Of a stretch of DNA of 64,000 nucleotides, positions 45,366 to 53,229 are shown piece by piece (within the stretch, counting starts at the first letter, position 1; every line of letters begins with the position of its first letter). The position numbers and the translations under genes were made by a program. The notes below the pieces were generated by a model. That model was not told the origin of the DNA. It was given only the letters and a program-made list of their open reading frames with translations, and made no database searches. Source of the stretch: Candidatus Nitrososphaera evergladensis SR1 (lineage in GTDB: Archaea > Thermoproteota > Nitrososphaeria > Nitrososphaerales > Nitrososphaeraceae); the NCBI RefSeq assembly GCF_000730285.1, contig NZ_CP007174.1, forward strand, positions 2,356,001-2,420,000. The letters run 5' to 3'.

Positions 45366-46229
45366 CTAGTTTCGGTGCTGTTTTGCGCTGCTGTTCTTGA
45401 AGCGTATGCTGTCATCTATCAGCGAATGAATCTTGAGCCTGATTCCCATCAAAAAGTTGATGATTTCGGCTCGCTGGTCCGGCTCGACGGTGCTGTGCAC
45501 CTCGTTTATGAGGTTGTCTATTCTGTTCAACGCGATCTTTAGTGTCAGGTACGTCTTTCTGGCAATGACCGGCGCCCTGGCCTTTGCGGCGACGACAAGC
45601 TCGTCCTGGCTTTCCTGATTTAGCGCGTTCTTTAGCTCGCGGATCTGCCTTACCGTCAGGTCGTTGTTCATGATGTGCTCCACTATCATGGACTGTTTTT
45701 CGCTAGAGATCTGGGCTATCTCGATTGCCTGGCTCACGTTGATGGACCTGTTTGCTATCTTTTCCTTGATCTCGTCAGGGAGCCTCAGCAGCTGCATGTG
45801 GTGGGAGACGTACTCTTCGCTCTTGCCTATCTTTTTTGCAAGCTCTGTCACCCCGCCCCATCCAAAATCCACGATGTACCTCCGGAACGCTTCGGCCTCT
45901 TCCAGCGGGTCCATCGATTTTCTCTGGACGTTTTCGGTGAGCTGGATTTCGTACGACTGCTTGTCGGTCAGCTCCCTTATTTTTGCCGAAATGAACCGCC
46001 ACCGGAGGTTCTTGCAGGCGTGATACCTCCTGTGGCCTGCCACGATTTCAAAGCCGGCGGTAAGCGGCCTGATGAGTATTGGCTGCAAAAGCCCGTGCTC
46101 GCGGATGCTGTTGACCAGCGTCTCGAAATCTGGATCATCTTTCTGAAATGTGTCACGGATTGCAAACTGCGACGGCCGGATCATCTTCATCTCAATTTGC
46201 TCGACAACACTCGAATCGATAAATTCCAT
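45366..46229 (-). CDS. ParB-like partition/nuclease-fold protein (first copy)
   Basis: This 287-residue protein has the ParB N-terminal domain with LVNSIREHGLLQPILIR, the CTP-binding GHRR in EIVAGHRRYHACK, and TENVQRKSMDPLEEAEAF. A helix-turn-helix follows (GGVTELAKKIGKSEEYVSHHMQLLRL). The C-terminal half is helical without a clear dimer motif. No ParA gene is in the window. A second ParB-like gene lies 5 kb to the right. The sequence upstream is very AT-rich. Confidence 0.88.
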   Translation of the reverse strand: MEFIDSSVVEQIEMKMIRPSQFAIRDTFQKDDPDFETLVNSIREHGLLQPILIRPLTAGFEIVAGHRRYHACKNLRWRFISAKIRELTDKQSYEIQLTENVQRKSMDPLEEAEAFRRYIVDFGWGGVTELAKKIGKSEEYVSHHMQLLRLPDEIKEKIANRSINVSQAIEIAQISSEKQSMIVEHIMNNDLTVRQIRELKNALNQESQDELVVAAKARAPVIARKTYLTLKIALNRIDNLINEVHSTVEPDQRAEIINFLMGIRLKIHSLIDDSIRFKNSSAKQHRN

Positions 46230-46633
46230 TGTAATGTTACTTTTTCGATGCTACTTATCTTTTGCTTATCCTATCATAAATCCTGAAAATTATGATATGT
46301 TGTACAATATTTCTAAATAACCTTATAGAATTTTGTAGTTAGAATAGCAACATAAAATTTCTATTATTACTTATATTTTTTCTATATCTTATTACAATTT
46401 ATATTATTTTGCATAGCATGTTTTTGCATTAGGATTTGATCCAGTAAAAAGGAACCTGCAATATCTTCATGCACAATGCATATGGCTGCTTTTCCAGCCG
46501 CCAAGTCTTTTGCAAGTCACCGCCCGGCATTTTTGCCAGCCGCGGGACAAGCTGCAGGAAGGCTAGCTATCTAGTTCAAAGATTCCTGCCGCTTAAACTG
46601 AGCACAAAGAATGCAAAAGAGTTTTGCAGCATC
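46230..46633. other. AT-rich intergenic stretch next to parB
   Basis: From about 46240 to 46440 the sequence is almost entirely A/T with many short TA-rich runs (ttatattattt, ttattacttatat), unlike the GC-rich surroundings. It includes the promoter of the ParB-like gene. The rest, to 46633, is normal composition with no convincing gene. A centromere-like or origin-like role is possible but no Cdc6 gene or repeated ORB element is seen. Confidence 0.4.
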
Positions 46634-46837
46634 TCAGTGAAGATAAGATTCGCCGCTCTTCATGATGCGCTTGGCCTCATTAAGCGAAAGCATACCCTTT
46701 GCAACCATTATCCTCAAAAGCGTGGGCACGACGTTTTCCATGTTGTAGGGAAGACGGGTATCCATGAACAGCGATAGCGAGGGTAGCTCTTCGTCTGAAA
46801 TGTTAGAATTGTTCTTCTCGGTCTCTCGGGACAACAT
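46634..46837 (-). CDS. Small SHOCT-like hypothetical protein
   Basis: This 67-residue protein has a Ser/Glu-rich start (SRETEKNNSNISDEELPS) and a C-terminal LLRIMVAKGMLSLNEAKRIM, resembling the short amphipathic SHOCT module that ends many proteins. A TATA-like acataaatac (minus, about 46855-46866) lies 20-30 bases upstream, supporting a leaderless start. The opposite strand has a longer frame (46469-46777), but this one has the better promoter. Confidence 0.55.
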   Translation of the reverse strand: MLSRETEKNNSNISDEELPSLSLFMDTRLPYNMENVVPTLLRIMVAKGMLSLNEAKRIMKSGESYLH

Positions 46838-46925
46838 ATGACAATTACAAAGTTGTCGTATTTATGTAATACTTTTTTATAAGTATACTACGTAATTTTG
46901 TGAAAACAATCGAGAAACAGGCAAA

Positions 46926-46934
46926 GTAGTTTAC
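46926..46934 (+). promoter_or_regulatory. GTAG[A/T]TTAC motif site
   Basis: gtagtttac, followed by gga, in the spacer between the universal stress protein and the small SHOCT-like gene. Confidence 0.4.
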
Positions 46935-47046
46935 GGATAAGATCGGCAATTGCCTATGGCAATCAGAGAAAAAGACGAGAATGGGGCGGCTATGGCGTGT
47001 GCTGCTGCAAAAGACAAAATCATCAGGCATAAAATGAAAAAAGAGA

Positions 47047-47526
47047 CTAGCGCACGACAAGGACAGGGCACGGCGAATGGTTTATCACGGCGTTAGTGAC
47101 GCTCCCAACCAAAAGTTTCTTGAACGTGGACTGGCCCCTTGAGCCCATGACGATGAGATCCGCGCCATTTTTCTTGGCATATTCTGTTATCACGCCCACT
47201 TCGTGGGTGCCGTCGTCAGACAGTATTTCAGTCTTGGCGCTGATGCCTTGGCCGGCGGCATTGTCCATTATCTTGGACATCCATTCTTCGGCGGACTTTA
47301 TTCTGGCTCTTTGAAAACCCTCGACGAGCCGGACGTTTCCGTACCGGGCCTGGAGTCCTATGGCGCCCCCCTGCTTGACGTTTTCAACGACGTGCATTAT
47401 GACCAGCTTGGCGCCTTCCATCTTGGCCAGGTGCATTGCGTACTGCGCCGCTTTGTTAGAAACAGGCGACCCGTCAACGGGAACAAGAATCTTTTTCACC
47501 GAGACCTCCGAGCCGGTCATGATCAT
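47047..47526 (-). CDS. Universal stress protein (UspA)
   Basis: This 159-residue protein has VKKILVPVDGSPVSNKAAQYAMHLA at the start and the nucleotide loop LIVMGSRGQSTFKKLLVGSVTNAVINHSPCPVLVV at the end, with G-2x-G-9x-G(S/N) spacing for ATP binding. It is a stand-alone relative of the domain fused to the DUR3-like transporter. An ATG two codons later is an alternative start. A GTAGATTAC site lies about 40 bases upstream. Confidence 0.93.
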   Translation of the reverse strand: MIMTGSEVSVKKILVPVDGSPVSNKAAQYAMHLAKMEGAKLVIMHVVENVKQGGAIGLQARYGNVRLVEGFQRARIKSAEEWMSKIMDNAAGQGISAKTEILSDDGTHEVGVITEYAKKNGADLIVMGSRGQSTFKKLLVGSVTNAVINHSPCPVLVVR

Positions 47527-47565
47527 TATTTTGAGATCGCCTAGAAAAGCCTTGCCTGTTTAGTC

Positions 47566-47574
47566 GTAGATTAC
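47566..47574 (+). promoter_or_regulatory. GTAG[A/T]TTAC motif site
   Basis: cgtagattacgta, about 40 bases upstream of the universal stress protein start. Confidence 0.45.
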
Positions 47575-47594
47575 GTATGACATCATCATCTTCA

Positions 47595-48098
47595 TCATCG
47601 GCCTTGCAATAGCACATAATCGCGTCCAAACACAAAGCCAATCCACATCACCGCGCCCTTTTGGAACACGACTGCCATCTGCGATATAATCTCGCCAGGC
47701 GCAACGTCGCTTTTTCCTTCCTTTTGCGCGAGGGTTATTTCATCAGGCTGCACAAACAGCGGCACCTTTACTTCCGGCAGGCCTTTTCCCTTGCGCATGT
47801 GATTCAACATTTTCAGTACCAGTTCAAGGTCATGCTTGACGTCGGGAAGCAGCAGGTTTTCTTTGTATACAGCAGCAATGTTTGCATTGTTTTTGACTCT
47901 TGTGACCCTAAACACTGCAGGAAGTTTTTTCCACTCGGGATAAAATTCAGCCAACGCGGACACTAGCTCGTCAATTTCGCCTTGAAAGGCCGACAGGTCG
48001 TCTTTGCTTCCGCGCTTTTGCCGCGCGATTATTTTTTTGATCTCGGATTTTACCTGCGAAACGTCGTTGAGCGGCCTGGCGCTGCTAAAGAGCATCAC
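47595..48098 (-). CDS. Hypothetical cytosolic protein
   Basis: This 167-residue protein has an N-terminal helical part (NDVSQVKSEIKKIIARQKRGSKDD) and a C-terminal beta-rich part (AVVFQKGAVMWIGFVFGRDYVLLQ). There is no signal peptide or membrane anchor, and no motif is recognised. Upstream spacing to the next genes is loose. Its reality is supported by length and normal codon use. Confidence 0.7.
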   Translation of the reverse strand: MMLFSSARPLNDVSQVKSEIKKIIARQKRGSKDDLSAFQGEIDELVSALAEFYPEWKKLPAVFRVTRVKNNANIAAVYKENLLLPDVKHDLELVLKMLNHMRKGKGLPEVKVPLFVQPDEITLAQKEGKSDVAPGEIISQMAVVFQKGAVMWIGFVFGRDYVLLQGR

Positions 48099-48169
48099 AC
48101 AGATAGGCGACGCTTGCTTTTCAATGTTGCCGTTGCGTAGAAATGAAAAAGATGATGCAGGAAAAAAAG

Positions 48170-48352
48170 CTACTGCTGATTGTTATTGTTGTTATTGTGC
48201 GCCCTGTGCAGGGATTCCGGCCTTTCGTACGTGGCGCTTTCAATCCTTTCAAGGTCGCGCTCTATGCCCGGCTGGAACTTGCTCTTTGCGTACCAGACGG
48301 CAGCGGCGCTTCCCCCTATTATCGCTGCAACTGTGATCGCTTCCTCGAACAT
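48170..48352 (-). CDS. 60-residue single-helix membrane protein
   Basis: The frame encodes an N-terminal hydrophobic helix (AITVAAIIGGSAAAVWYA), then a polar tail with PGIERDLERIESATYERPESL and a run of Asn. A TATA-like gtttatatg (minus, about 48384-48392) lies about 35 bases upstream. It may be a small regulatory membrane peptide. Function unknown. Confidence 0.55.
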   Translation of the reverse strand: MFEEAITVAAIIGGSAAAVWYAKSKFQPGIERDLERIESATYERPESLHRAHNNNNNNQQ

Positions 48353-48529
48353 ATATGCAAGATTCTATGACAATTGTTTGCATATAAACCATGATTGTAT
48401 GATAATATAGAAAACCACAAATATTATGCTACAGAAATTCTGCATTATTATTTGCAAGATACAAGAATTATCACGCTACAAGCTTGCAAACAGCATATTT
48501 ATTGCAACTTGCATCATCAGGGAGAATTT

Positions 48530-48538
48530 GTAAACTAC
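48530..48538 (-). promoter_or_regulatory. GTAG[A/T]TTAC motif site
   Basis: On the minus strand ccgtagtttac, in the spacer between the triple-repeat RHH-like protein and the small membrane protein. Confidence 0.4.
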
Positions 48539-48559
48539 GGACGCATATGTGCATTTTTG

Positions 48560-49081
48560 CTACAAGGTCAGCATGCGCTTGGCCTCGCTGACCCTGTCGA
48601 GCAGCTGCCTTAGAAAAACGTCGGCAAACTGGTCAAACGTGAACACGGAATATTTCTGGCGGTACTCTTGCTTGCGCTTTTGGTACTCTTCCTCCAGCCA
48701 CCGGAAATCCGACTCTTTCAGCTTGACGATGAAATTCTGCGACTTGGCCTTTGACTCAAACATGTTGAGCATAAAGTAGCTGGCAAACTGGGTAAAGCTG
48801 TTTGCGCGGTATCGGCGGTTGTATTCCTCTTTGTATTTTTCATAGTTTTCATCAAGCCACGCCTTGACGTCTGACCTGATGGTAAGCGACGTGTAGCGGC
48901 CGCCAAAATCCTCCCTTATGGCGCACGTATCCACTGTGTAATAGCCGCGCTTTATCTCGTTCATCAGGATGATGAGGGCGCTGGGGAGGAACATGCCTGG
49001 ATAGTACTCGTCTGTTATCTGCTGCAGCTTTGCCAGGATGGCCGGCTTTAGGCCTATCGTGGCGTATCCTTGGCTAGGCAT
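48560..49081 (-). CDS. Protein of three tandem ribbon-helix-helix-like units
   Basis: This 173-residue protein shows one pattern three times: a short strand (YATIGLKP, YTSLTIRS, NFIVKLKE), an acidic/aromatic helix (LQQITDEYYPG, WLDENYEKYKEEY, WLEEEYQKRKQEY) and a helix with an aromatic-Gln-Phe/Leu core (LPSALIILMNEI, FTQFASYFMLNMF, FDQFADVFLRQLL). That is the layout of ribbon-helix-helix DNA-binding domains, which normally act as two-chain dimers. The start has a leaderless-type promoter (tatttaac near 49105-49112). No toxin or other partner is next to it. Confidence 0.72.
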   Translation of the reverse strand: MPSQGYATIGLKPAILAKLQQITDEYYPGMFLPSALIILMNEIKRGYYTVDTCAIREDFGGRYTSLTIRSDVKAWLDENYEKYKEEYNRRYRANSFTQFASYFMLNMFESKAKSQNFIVKLKESDFRWLEEEYQKRKQEYRQKYSVFTFDQFADVFLRQLLDRVSEAKRMLTL

Positions 49082-49115
49082 ATAAAAGATTCAAGCCCTC
49101 TGGCAGTTAAATAAC

Positions 49116-49135
49116 CTTCTTTTTATAAAAAGAAG
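49116..49135. repeat. Perfect 20-base palindrome CTTCTTTTTATAAAAAGAAG
   Basis: It lies just upstream of the TATA region of the triple RHH-like gene and 24 bases after the SSS symporter stop. It could be an operator for the RHH-like protein or a T-rich terminator of the symporter gene. Confidence 0.45.
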
Positions 49136-49158
49136 AGGTTTTGGAGCCCGTCTTTCTC

Positions 49159-50682
49159 TTACCTCCCCACGGGCTCCATGTAGCCCTTCAGGTCCTCGCC
49201 CTTGACGACGTCTTCTTCTGGCGGGACGTATTCGATGACGCCGTGCCTCTGCGCGCCGGGGTACCTTTTCTGCGTGGCAAGCGCGACTATGACAAACGCC
49301 GCAAACGATATTGGCGGAGGTATCATCGTGTCCAGGCCTGCAAGGTCTGGAGGCATGGTCAAGAACAGCAAGAGCCGGATGGAAGAGCCCACGATGAGCG
49401 ACGTGATCGCGGCAGGCATGTTGGCCTTTTTCCAGAACAGCCCAAGCGTGAGCGGGGCCCACGCTCCGGCAAACACAATGTCAAACGCAAGCACTAGATA
49501 GATTCCCGGCTGCGGGAGCAGGTATCCAAGGATAAACGCCGCAACCATCATCGGAATGGTAAAGAGGCGCGTTGTCATGAGCAGTTTCTTGTCCTCCATG
49601 CCGGGGCGCTTGAGCATCCTGCGCAGGATGTCGCGCTGGATGATGTTTCTTGACATGACTGACGATATGGCAAGGAGCCCGCCGTTGGCTGTCGACATTG
49701 ACGCGCCAAGCACGCCCATCATGAGCGCGGCCCCTATTGGAAACGGCATGTGGTTTATCGCAAGCTCCGGGTACGCGGTGAACGGGTCTGCGATGTTTGG
49801 AAGGACAAAGAGCGCGATTATGCCCATCATGCTGGTCGGTATGACAGTAAACAGGGTGAGGCCGGCGCCCATGAACGCCCCGCGCTGCGCAGTCCTGCCA
49901 TCCCTTGCCGCAAAGACGCGCTCCATAAAGTCAAGCGCCACAATGTCGCCAAGGCCAAGCGCCATTATGCTTGCCCAGTTGACGTACGCGCCGTTTGCTG
50001 GGTCGACAAGCCCTGACAAGTCAAGGTATGCAGGCGGCGCGTTGCCAAGGATGGTCCCAAAGTCGACGCCGTAAAAGCCGCCCGCAAAAAACAGGAACGC
50101 AGCCCAGAACGCCCCTATTGCAAGATATATCTGGAAAATGTCAGTATAGGCAGACGAAAAGAGGCCGCCTGCGTACGTGTATACTAGGACTATCAGCGCG
50201 GCGATTAGCATCCCCCAGAAAAGGTCGATCCCAAAGACAGATTGCAGGATAAAACCACTCGCCGCAAAGTTGCCGGCGACAAGCACGATGAAACTTATCA
50301 TCATGAGCACGCCGGAGATGCCCTCGGCGCCGTTGCCAAAGCGCCGGTAGTAAAAGTCAGGCAGCGTCAAGAGAGCCATCTTGTTCAGCCTCTTGCCGTA
50401 AACAGTCCCCGTAAGTATGAGGCATACGCCAAGGCCAATCGGGATCGCCGCGCCGGCCCAGAACCCAAACTGGTATACCAAGGACACGTTGCCAAGCGAC
50501 GAGTTGCCGTCAATCGACTGGGCGGCAAGCATCGTCCCCACGAAAAACAGTGGGAGACTTTTTCCGGCGACCATGTACCTCTTGCTGCTTTTCTTTACAA
50601 GCCTCGATGTCAGCGTGCCGACGACAAGCGACAGCACAAGAAATGCCGCAATAGCTATTCCAAACCCATCCAGCCCAGCCAT
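49159..50682 (-). CDS. Sodium:solute symporter (SSS family)
   Basis: This 507-residue protein has about 13 helices of the SSS fold. Landmarks are KRYMVAGKSLPLFFVGTMLAAQSIDGNSSLG, the helix VLVYTYAGGLFSSAYTDIFQ and MMGVLGASMSTANGGLLAISS. It lacks the USP fusion of the DUR3-like gene at 42336. The solute is unknown; location near a ureohydrolase and ureases suggests a nitrogenous compound. An AT-rich promoter (tatatatttagtaaata on the plus strand) lies directly upstream. Confidence 0.85.
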   Translation of the reverse strand: MAGLDGFGIAIAAFLVLSLVVGTLTSRLVKKSSKRYMVAGKSLPLFFVGTMLAAQSIDGNSSLGNVSLVYQFGFWAGAAIPIGLGVCLILTGTVYGKRLNKMALLTLPDFYYRRFGNGAEGISGVLMMISFIVLVAGNFAASGFILQSVFGIDLFWGMLIAALIVLVYTYAGGLFSSAYTDIFQIYLAIGAFWAAFLFFAGGFYGVDFGTILGNAPPAYLDLSGLVDPANGAYVNWASIMALGLGDIVALDFMERVFAARDGRTAQRGAFMGAGLTLFTVIPTSMMGIIALFVLPNIADPFTAYPELAINHMPFPIGAALMMGVLGASMSTANGGLLAISSVMSRNIIQRDILRRMLKRPGMEDKKLLMTTRLFTIPMMVAAFILGYLLPQPGIYLVLAFDIVFAGAWAPLTLGLFWKKANMPAAITSLIVGSSIRLLLFLTMPPDLAGLDTMIPPPISFAAFVIVALATQKRYPGAQRHGVIEYVPPEEDVVKGEDLKGYMEPVGR

Positions 50683-50765
50683 ACCCTTATCTTATATATT
50701 TAGTAAATATATAAGATTTGCTAAGATAAAAGGTTCGACTGTCGAACACGTACGCATCTACGCGA

Positions 50766-51041
50766 CTAGGCGCACTTGCAGATGCCAAGCATCTTTAGAA
50801 CATAGAAGGAAAAACTGATGTCCTCTTTGGCGATGTCAGGGATAGGTTCGCCTGCTTCATGCTTCAGGTCCTGAAGAAAGTCATAGATCTCGTCTACGGT
50901 GACTGGAGCGTTAGGATAGCCAACCTTTTCATTCACCGTGTTGTACATGGAAATATAATAGCTAAGGAAGGTAGTCTTCATCAAAGTCTTGTCCGCGCCG
51001 GCAGTCGCTCGGACCACCCGGGACGTGCTTCCTCCTTTCAT
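50766..51041 (-). CDS. Hypothetical 91-residue protein
   Basis: It begins MKGGSTSRVVRATAGADKT and has a helical core (LSYYISMYNTVNEKVG, VTVDEIYDFLQDLKHEAGEP) and a Cys pair at the end (ICKCA). A TATA-like gcttatatc (minus, about 51065-51073) lies upstream, and a GTAGTTTAC site 22 bases beyond it. It is divergent from the second ParB-like gene. No domain is recognised. Confidence 0.55.
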   Translation of the reverse strand: MKGGSTSRVVRATAGADKTLMKTTFLSYYISMYNTVNEKVGYPNAPVTVDEIYDFLQDLKHEAGEPIPDIAKEDISFSFYVLKMLGICKCA

Positions 51042-51086
51042 GCTTCAAGGGTGCCTGCGAACGATATAAGCATTGAGATAAAAACT

Positions 51087-51095
51087 GTAAACTAC
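51087..51095 (-). promoter_or_regulatory. GTAG[A/T]TTAC motif site
   Basis: On the minus strand tacgtagtttacag, in the divergent spacer between the 91-residue protein and the second ParB-like gene, about 22 bases upstream of the former's TATA box. Confidence 0.45.
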
Positions 51096-51119
51096 GTATC
51101 CAGCCTCGCAGCATGATGC

Positions 51120-51128
51120 GTAGACTAC
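51120..51128 (+). promoter_or_regulatory. Variant motif GTAGACTAC
   Basis: One base differs from the GTAG[A/T]TTAC sites, and here the element is a near-perfect inverted repeat (GTAG-A-CTAC). It lies in the same divergent spacer. Confidence 0.35.
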
Positions 51129-51197
51129 AGCTTGTCGGGAAAAACCGCCGGAACGTCCATTATTGCAGGCGTTTTGCGGGATAATTTATAAATATAC

Positions 51198-51206
51198 GTA
51201 GATTAC
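51198..51206 (+). promoter_or_regulatory. GTAG[A/T]TTAC motif site at the parB promoter
   Basis: acgtagattac lies directly after the TATA box (aatttataaatata, 51183-51195) and 14 bases before the ATG of the second ParB-like gene. A protein bound here would block transcription start, so this site looks like an operator. Confidence 0.5.
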
Positions 51207-51219
51207 TAATACTTTTGCG

Positions 51220-51978
51220 ATGCAGGTCAAGAACATCCCTGTCAACATGATAGACATAGCAGAAGAAAACGTCAGAAAGGACCACTCTTTTGGGGAGGAC
51301 GACAAGGACAGGCTCATCAAAGAACATTTGTCAAAGTTTGACCTGCTGCAGCCGGTCGTGGTTCGCTTTGACGACAAGAGCAGGCGCTACAAGCTGCTGA
51401 TAGGGCGCAGGCGCTTTTTTGCGCTCAGCGCCAAGGGCGAGACGCAGATACCGGCGGTCGTCACTGAACTGGAGGGCGCAGAAGCAGAGGCTGCGTCGCT
51501 TTTTGAGAACCTTATTCGCAAGGACCTGTCGCCGCTTGAAAAGGCCAGGATGGTCAAGAGGCTTGTTGACACCACCAAGGCAGGCATCACGGGCGTTGCG
51601 GCAAAGTACGGCCTGCCAAAGAGCACGGTAAGCGAGTGGCTCAGCATATTGTCATTGCCGCAGGTGCTGCAGGACAACATCGAGCAGGGCAGGATAACGT
51701 CGTACGAGGCCATCAGGATAGCAAGAAAGCCAAAGACCGTGCAAGAGAAACTGGTAGCTGCGGCACAGGAGGGCAGGCTGCAGGAAGAGATGGCGCAGGC
51801 AGGCGTAAAGCGCGGGGCGCCAAGGGGTCTGCTGACGATTCGCATCGTGTTTGACCCGAGGAGGAAATCCGACAAGCAGCTGTGGGAAAAGCTCAACGCA
51901 AAGGCAGAGGAGAGCGGCCTTGACGTCACCGACTATGCAAGGAGCATCCTTTCAGGGCACGTGCAGAGAGACACGTAG
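51220..51978 (+). CDS. ParB-like partition protein (second copy)
   Basis: This 252-residue protein has the ParB domain with LSKFDLLQPVVVR and the CTP-binding box LLIGRRRFFAL (GRRR for GHRR), then LFENLIRKDLSPLEKARM and a helix-turn-helix (GVAAKYGLPKSTVSEWLSILSL). The C-terminus differs from the first copy. A strong TATA box lies at 51183-51195 and a GTAGATTAC motif just after it, suggesting autoregulation. The stop codon falls within another copy of the motif. No ParA is seen. Confidence 0.87.
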   Translation: MQVKNIPVNMIDIAEENVRKDHSFGEDDKDRLIKEHLSKFDLLQPVVVRFDDKSRRYKLLIGRRRFFALSAKGETQIPAVVTELEGAEAEAASLFENLIRKDLSPLEKARMVKRLVDTTKAGITGVAAKYGLPKSTVSEWLSILSLPQVLQDNIEQGRITSYEAIRIARKPKTVQEKLVAAAQEGRLQEEMAQAGVKRGAPRGLLTIRIVFDPRRKSDKQLWEKLNAKAEESGLDVTDYARSILSGHVQRDT

Positions 51979-51983
51979 ATTAC
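51975..51983 (+). promoter_or_regulatory. GTAG[A/T]TTAC motif site at the parB stop codon
   Basis: acgtagattacgt overlaps the TAG stop of the second ParB-like gene (51976-51978). It is 43 bases from another copy and about 95 bases before the ureohydrolase start. Confidence 0.45.
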
Positions 51984-52017
51984 GTTCTTTGGCAGGCGCG
52001 TGCGCAAAAAGCGGCAC

Positions 52018-52026
52018 GTAGATTAC
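52018..52026 (+). promoter_or_regulatory. GTAG[A/T]TTAC motif site before the ureohydrolase
   Basis: acgtagattactt lies just before the AT-rich promoter (atatttaag, ttacttata) of the ureohydrolase. Confidence 0.45.
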
Positions 52027-52077
52027 TTAGCAATATTTAAGAAATACTTACTAATTACTTATAGGTGCTGAAAAGGC

Positions 52078-53226
52078 ATGGGAATGGAATTCTACGGTGA
52101 TTCGTACAAGGGAAATGACGAGCCGATTTTTGTAGGCATACCAACCTTCCTGAAGCTGCCCTGGCTCAAGAGCAAGGCAGAGCTGGAAAAAGTCAGGCCG
52201 GACGTGGCCATCATAGGAGAGCCGTTTGACTTTGGCACCACCATCCGCCCGGGGGCGAGGTACGGCCCAAGGGCAATCCGCGCGGCCTCGACCGTCCCGT
52301 CCCCGCCGTACGAGCACTTTAACATAGAGACAGGCGTCGACCCGTTTGGCGTGTTCAGGTCTGTAGACTATGGCGACGTCAACATATCGCCCGGTGACGT
52401 GGTAGAGTCGCACAGGCGCATGACGGAGAAGGTCAAGGAAGTGCTTGACATCGACGGCATCCCGGTGATGCTTGGCGGAGATCATTCAATTACGTTTGCC
52501 AACGTGCGCGCCTTTGCAAAAAAGTACAAGAACATCGGCATGATCCACATCGACACCCACGCAGACTGCGCGCCGCAAGGGTTGACGGGCTTCAAGTACG
52601 ACCACGGCGCCCACATCCGCAGGATAATGGAGCTTGGGTGCCTAAAGGGCAAAAACTACACGCTCATCGGCCCGAGGGGTTACTGGCCCGGGCCGGACCT
52701 GTACAAGTGGATGGCCGACCAGGACTTTCAGTGGTTCACGATGCTTGACGTGGAGGAGCTGGGAATAGACAAGATAGCAAAAGAGGCGGCAGACAGGGCA
52801 AACGACAACGTCGACGCAGTCTATATCAGCTGGGACATTGACACGTTTGACCCCGCGTACGCGCCGGGAACAGGCGAGCCGGAGCCAAACGGCCTGACGT
52901 CAAGGGAGGGAATGCGCCTCATGCGCCTGCTTTCGACGTCGTTTGATCCGGACAGGTTTGCGTTTGACCTGGTCGAAGTCGCGCCCAACTATGACGTAAG
53001 CGACGGCAGCTCGTACAACGGAGGCATCACGTCTGGCCTTGCCAACAGGCTCATAGTTGAACTGCTTGCAGGATTGTCGCTGACAAAGAAGGGCAAGACC
53101 GAGGGGAGCCCGGTGAGGCCCAAGTTCTACCGCGGCAAGGGCCACACGTACGACTTTGGCAACGGCCCAAAGGCCAAGGTGCCAAAGAGGCCGCCCTTGG
53201 CCTACGGCCCAAAGATAAAGAGGTAG
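52078..53226 (+). CDS. Arginase/agmatinase-family ureohydrolase
   Basis: This 382-residue enzyme has all metal-binding motifs of the family: GGDHS (about residue 138), HIDTHAD (about 159-165) and SWDIDTFDPAYAPGTGEPEP (about 249-268). It is longer than most agmatinases, having an N-terminal extension (PTFLKLPWLKSKAEL) and a basic Pro-rich tail. Products would be urea and an amine or ammonia. Candidates for the substrate are agmatine, another guanidino acid, or guanidine itself; nickel-dependent guanidine hydrolases belong to this family, and the nickel genes nearby make that option worth testing. It is followed after three bases by a urease-gamma-like gene. Confidence 0.9.
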   Translation: MGMEFYGDSYKGNDEPIFVGIPTFLKLPWLKSKAELEKVRPDVAIIGEPFDFGTTIRPGARYGPRAIRAASTVPSPPYEHFNIETGVDPFGVFRSVDYGDVNISPGDVVESHRRMTEKVKEVLDIDGIPVMLGGDHSITFANVRAFAKKYKNIGMIHIDTHADCAPQGLTGFKYDHGAHIRRIMELGCLKGKNYTLIGPRGYWPGPDLYKWMADQDFQWFTMLDVEELGIDKIAKEAADRANDNVDAVYISWDIDTFDPAYAPGTGEPEPNGLTSREGMRLMRLLSTSFDPDRFAFDLVEVAPNYDVSDGSSYNGGITSGLANRLIVELLAGLSLTKKGKTEGSPVRPKFYRGKGHTYDFGNGPKAKVPKRPPLAYGPKIKR

Positions 53227-53229
53227 CAG

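Noticed and set aside
46230-46450. Replication origin
   Set aside because: AT-rich, but no Cdc6 gene or repeated ORB element was found.
46469-46777. 102-codon plus-strand frame
   Set aside because: Composition is unusual, it lacks a promoter, and it overlaps a minus-strand gene with a good TATA box and start.
46956-47096. 46-codon plus-strand frame after a GTAGTTTAC site
   Set aside because: It runs into the universal stress gene by 50 bases and has no recognisable features; too weak to call.
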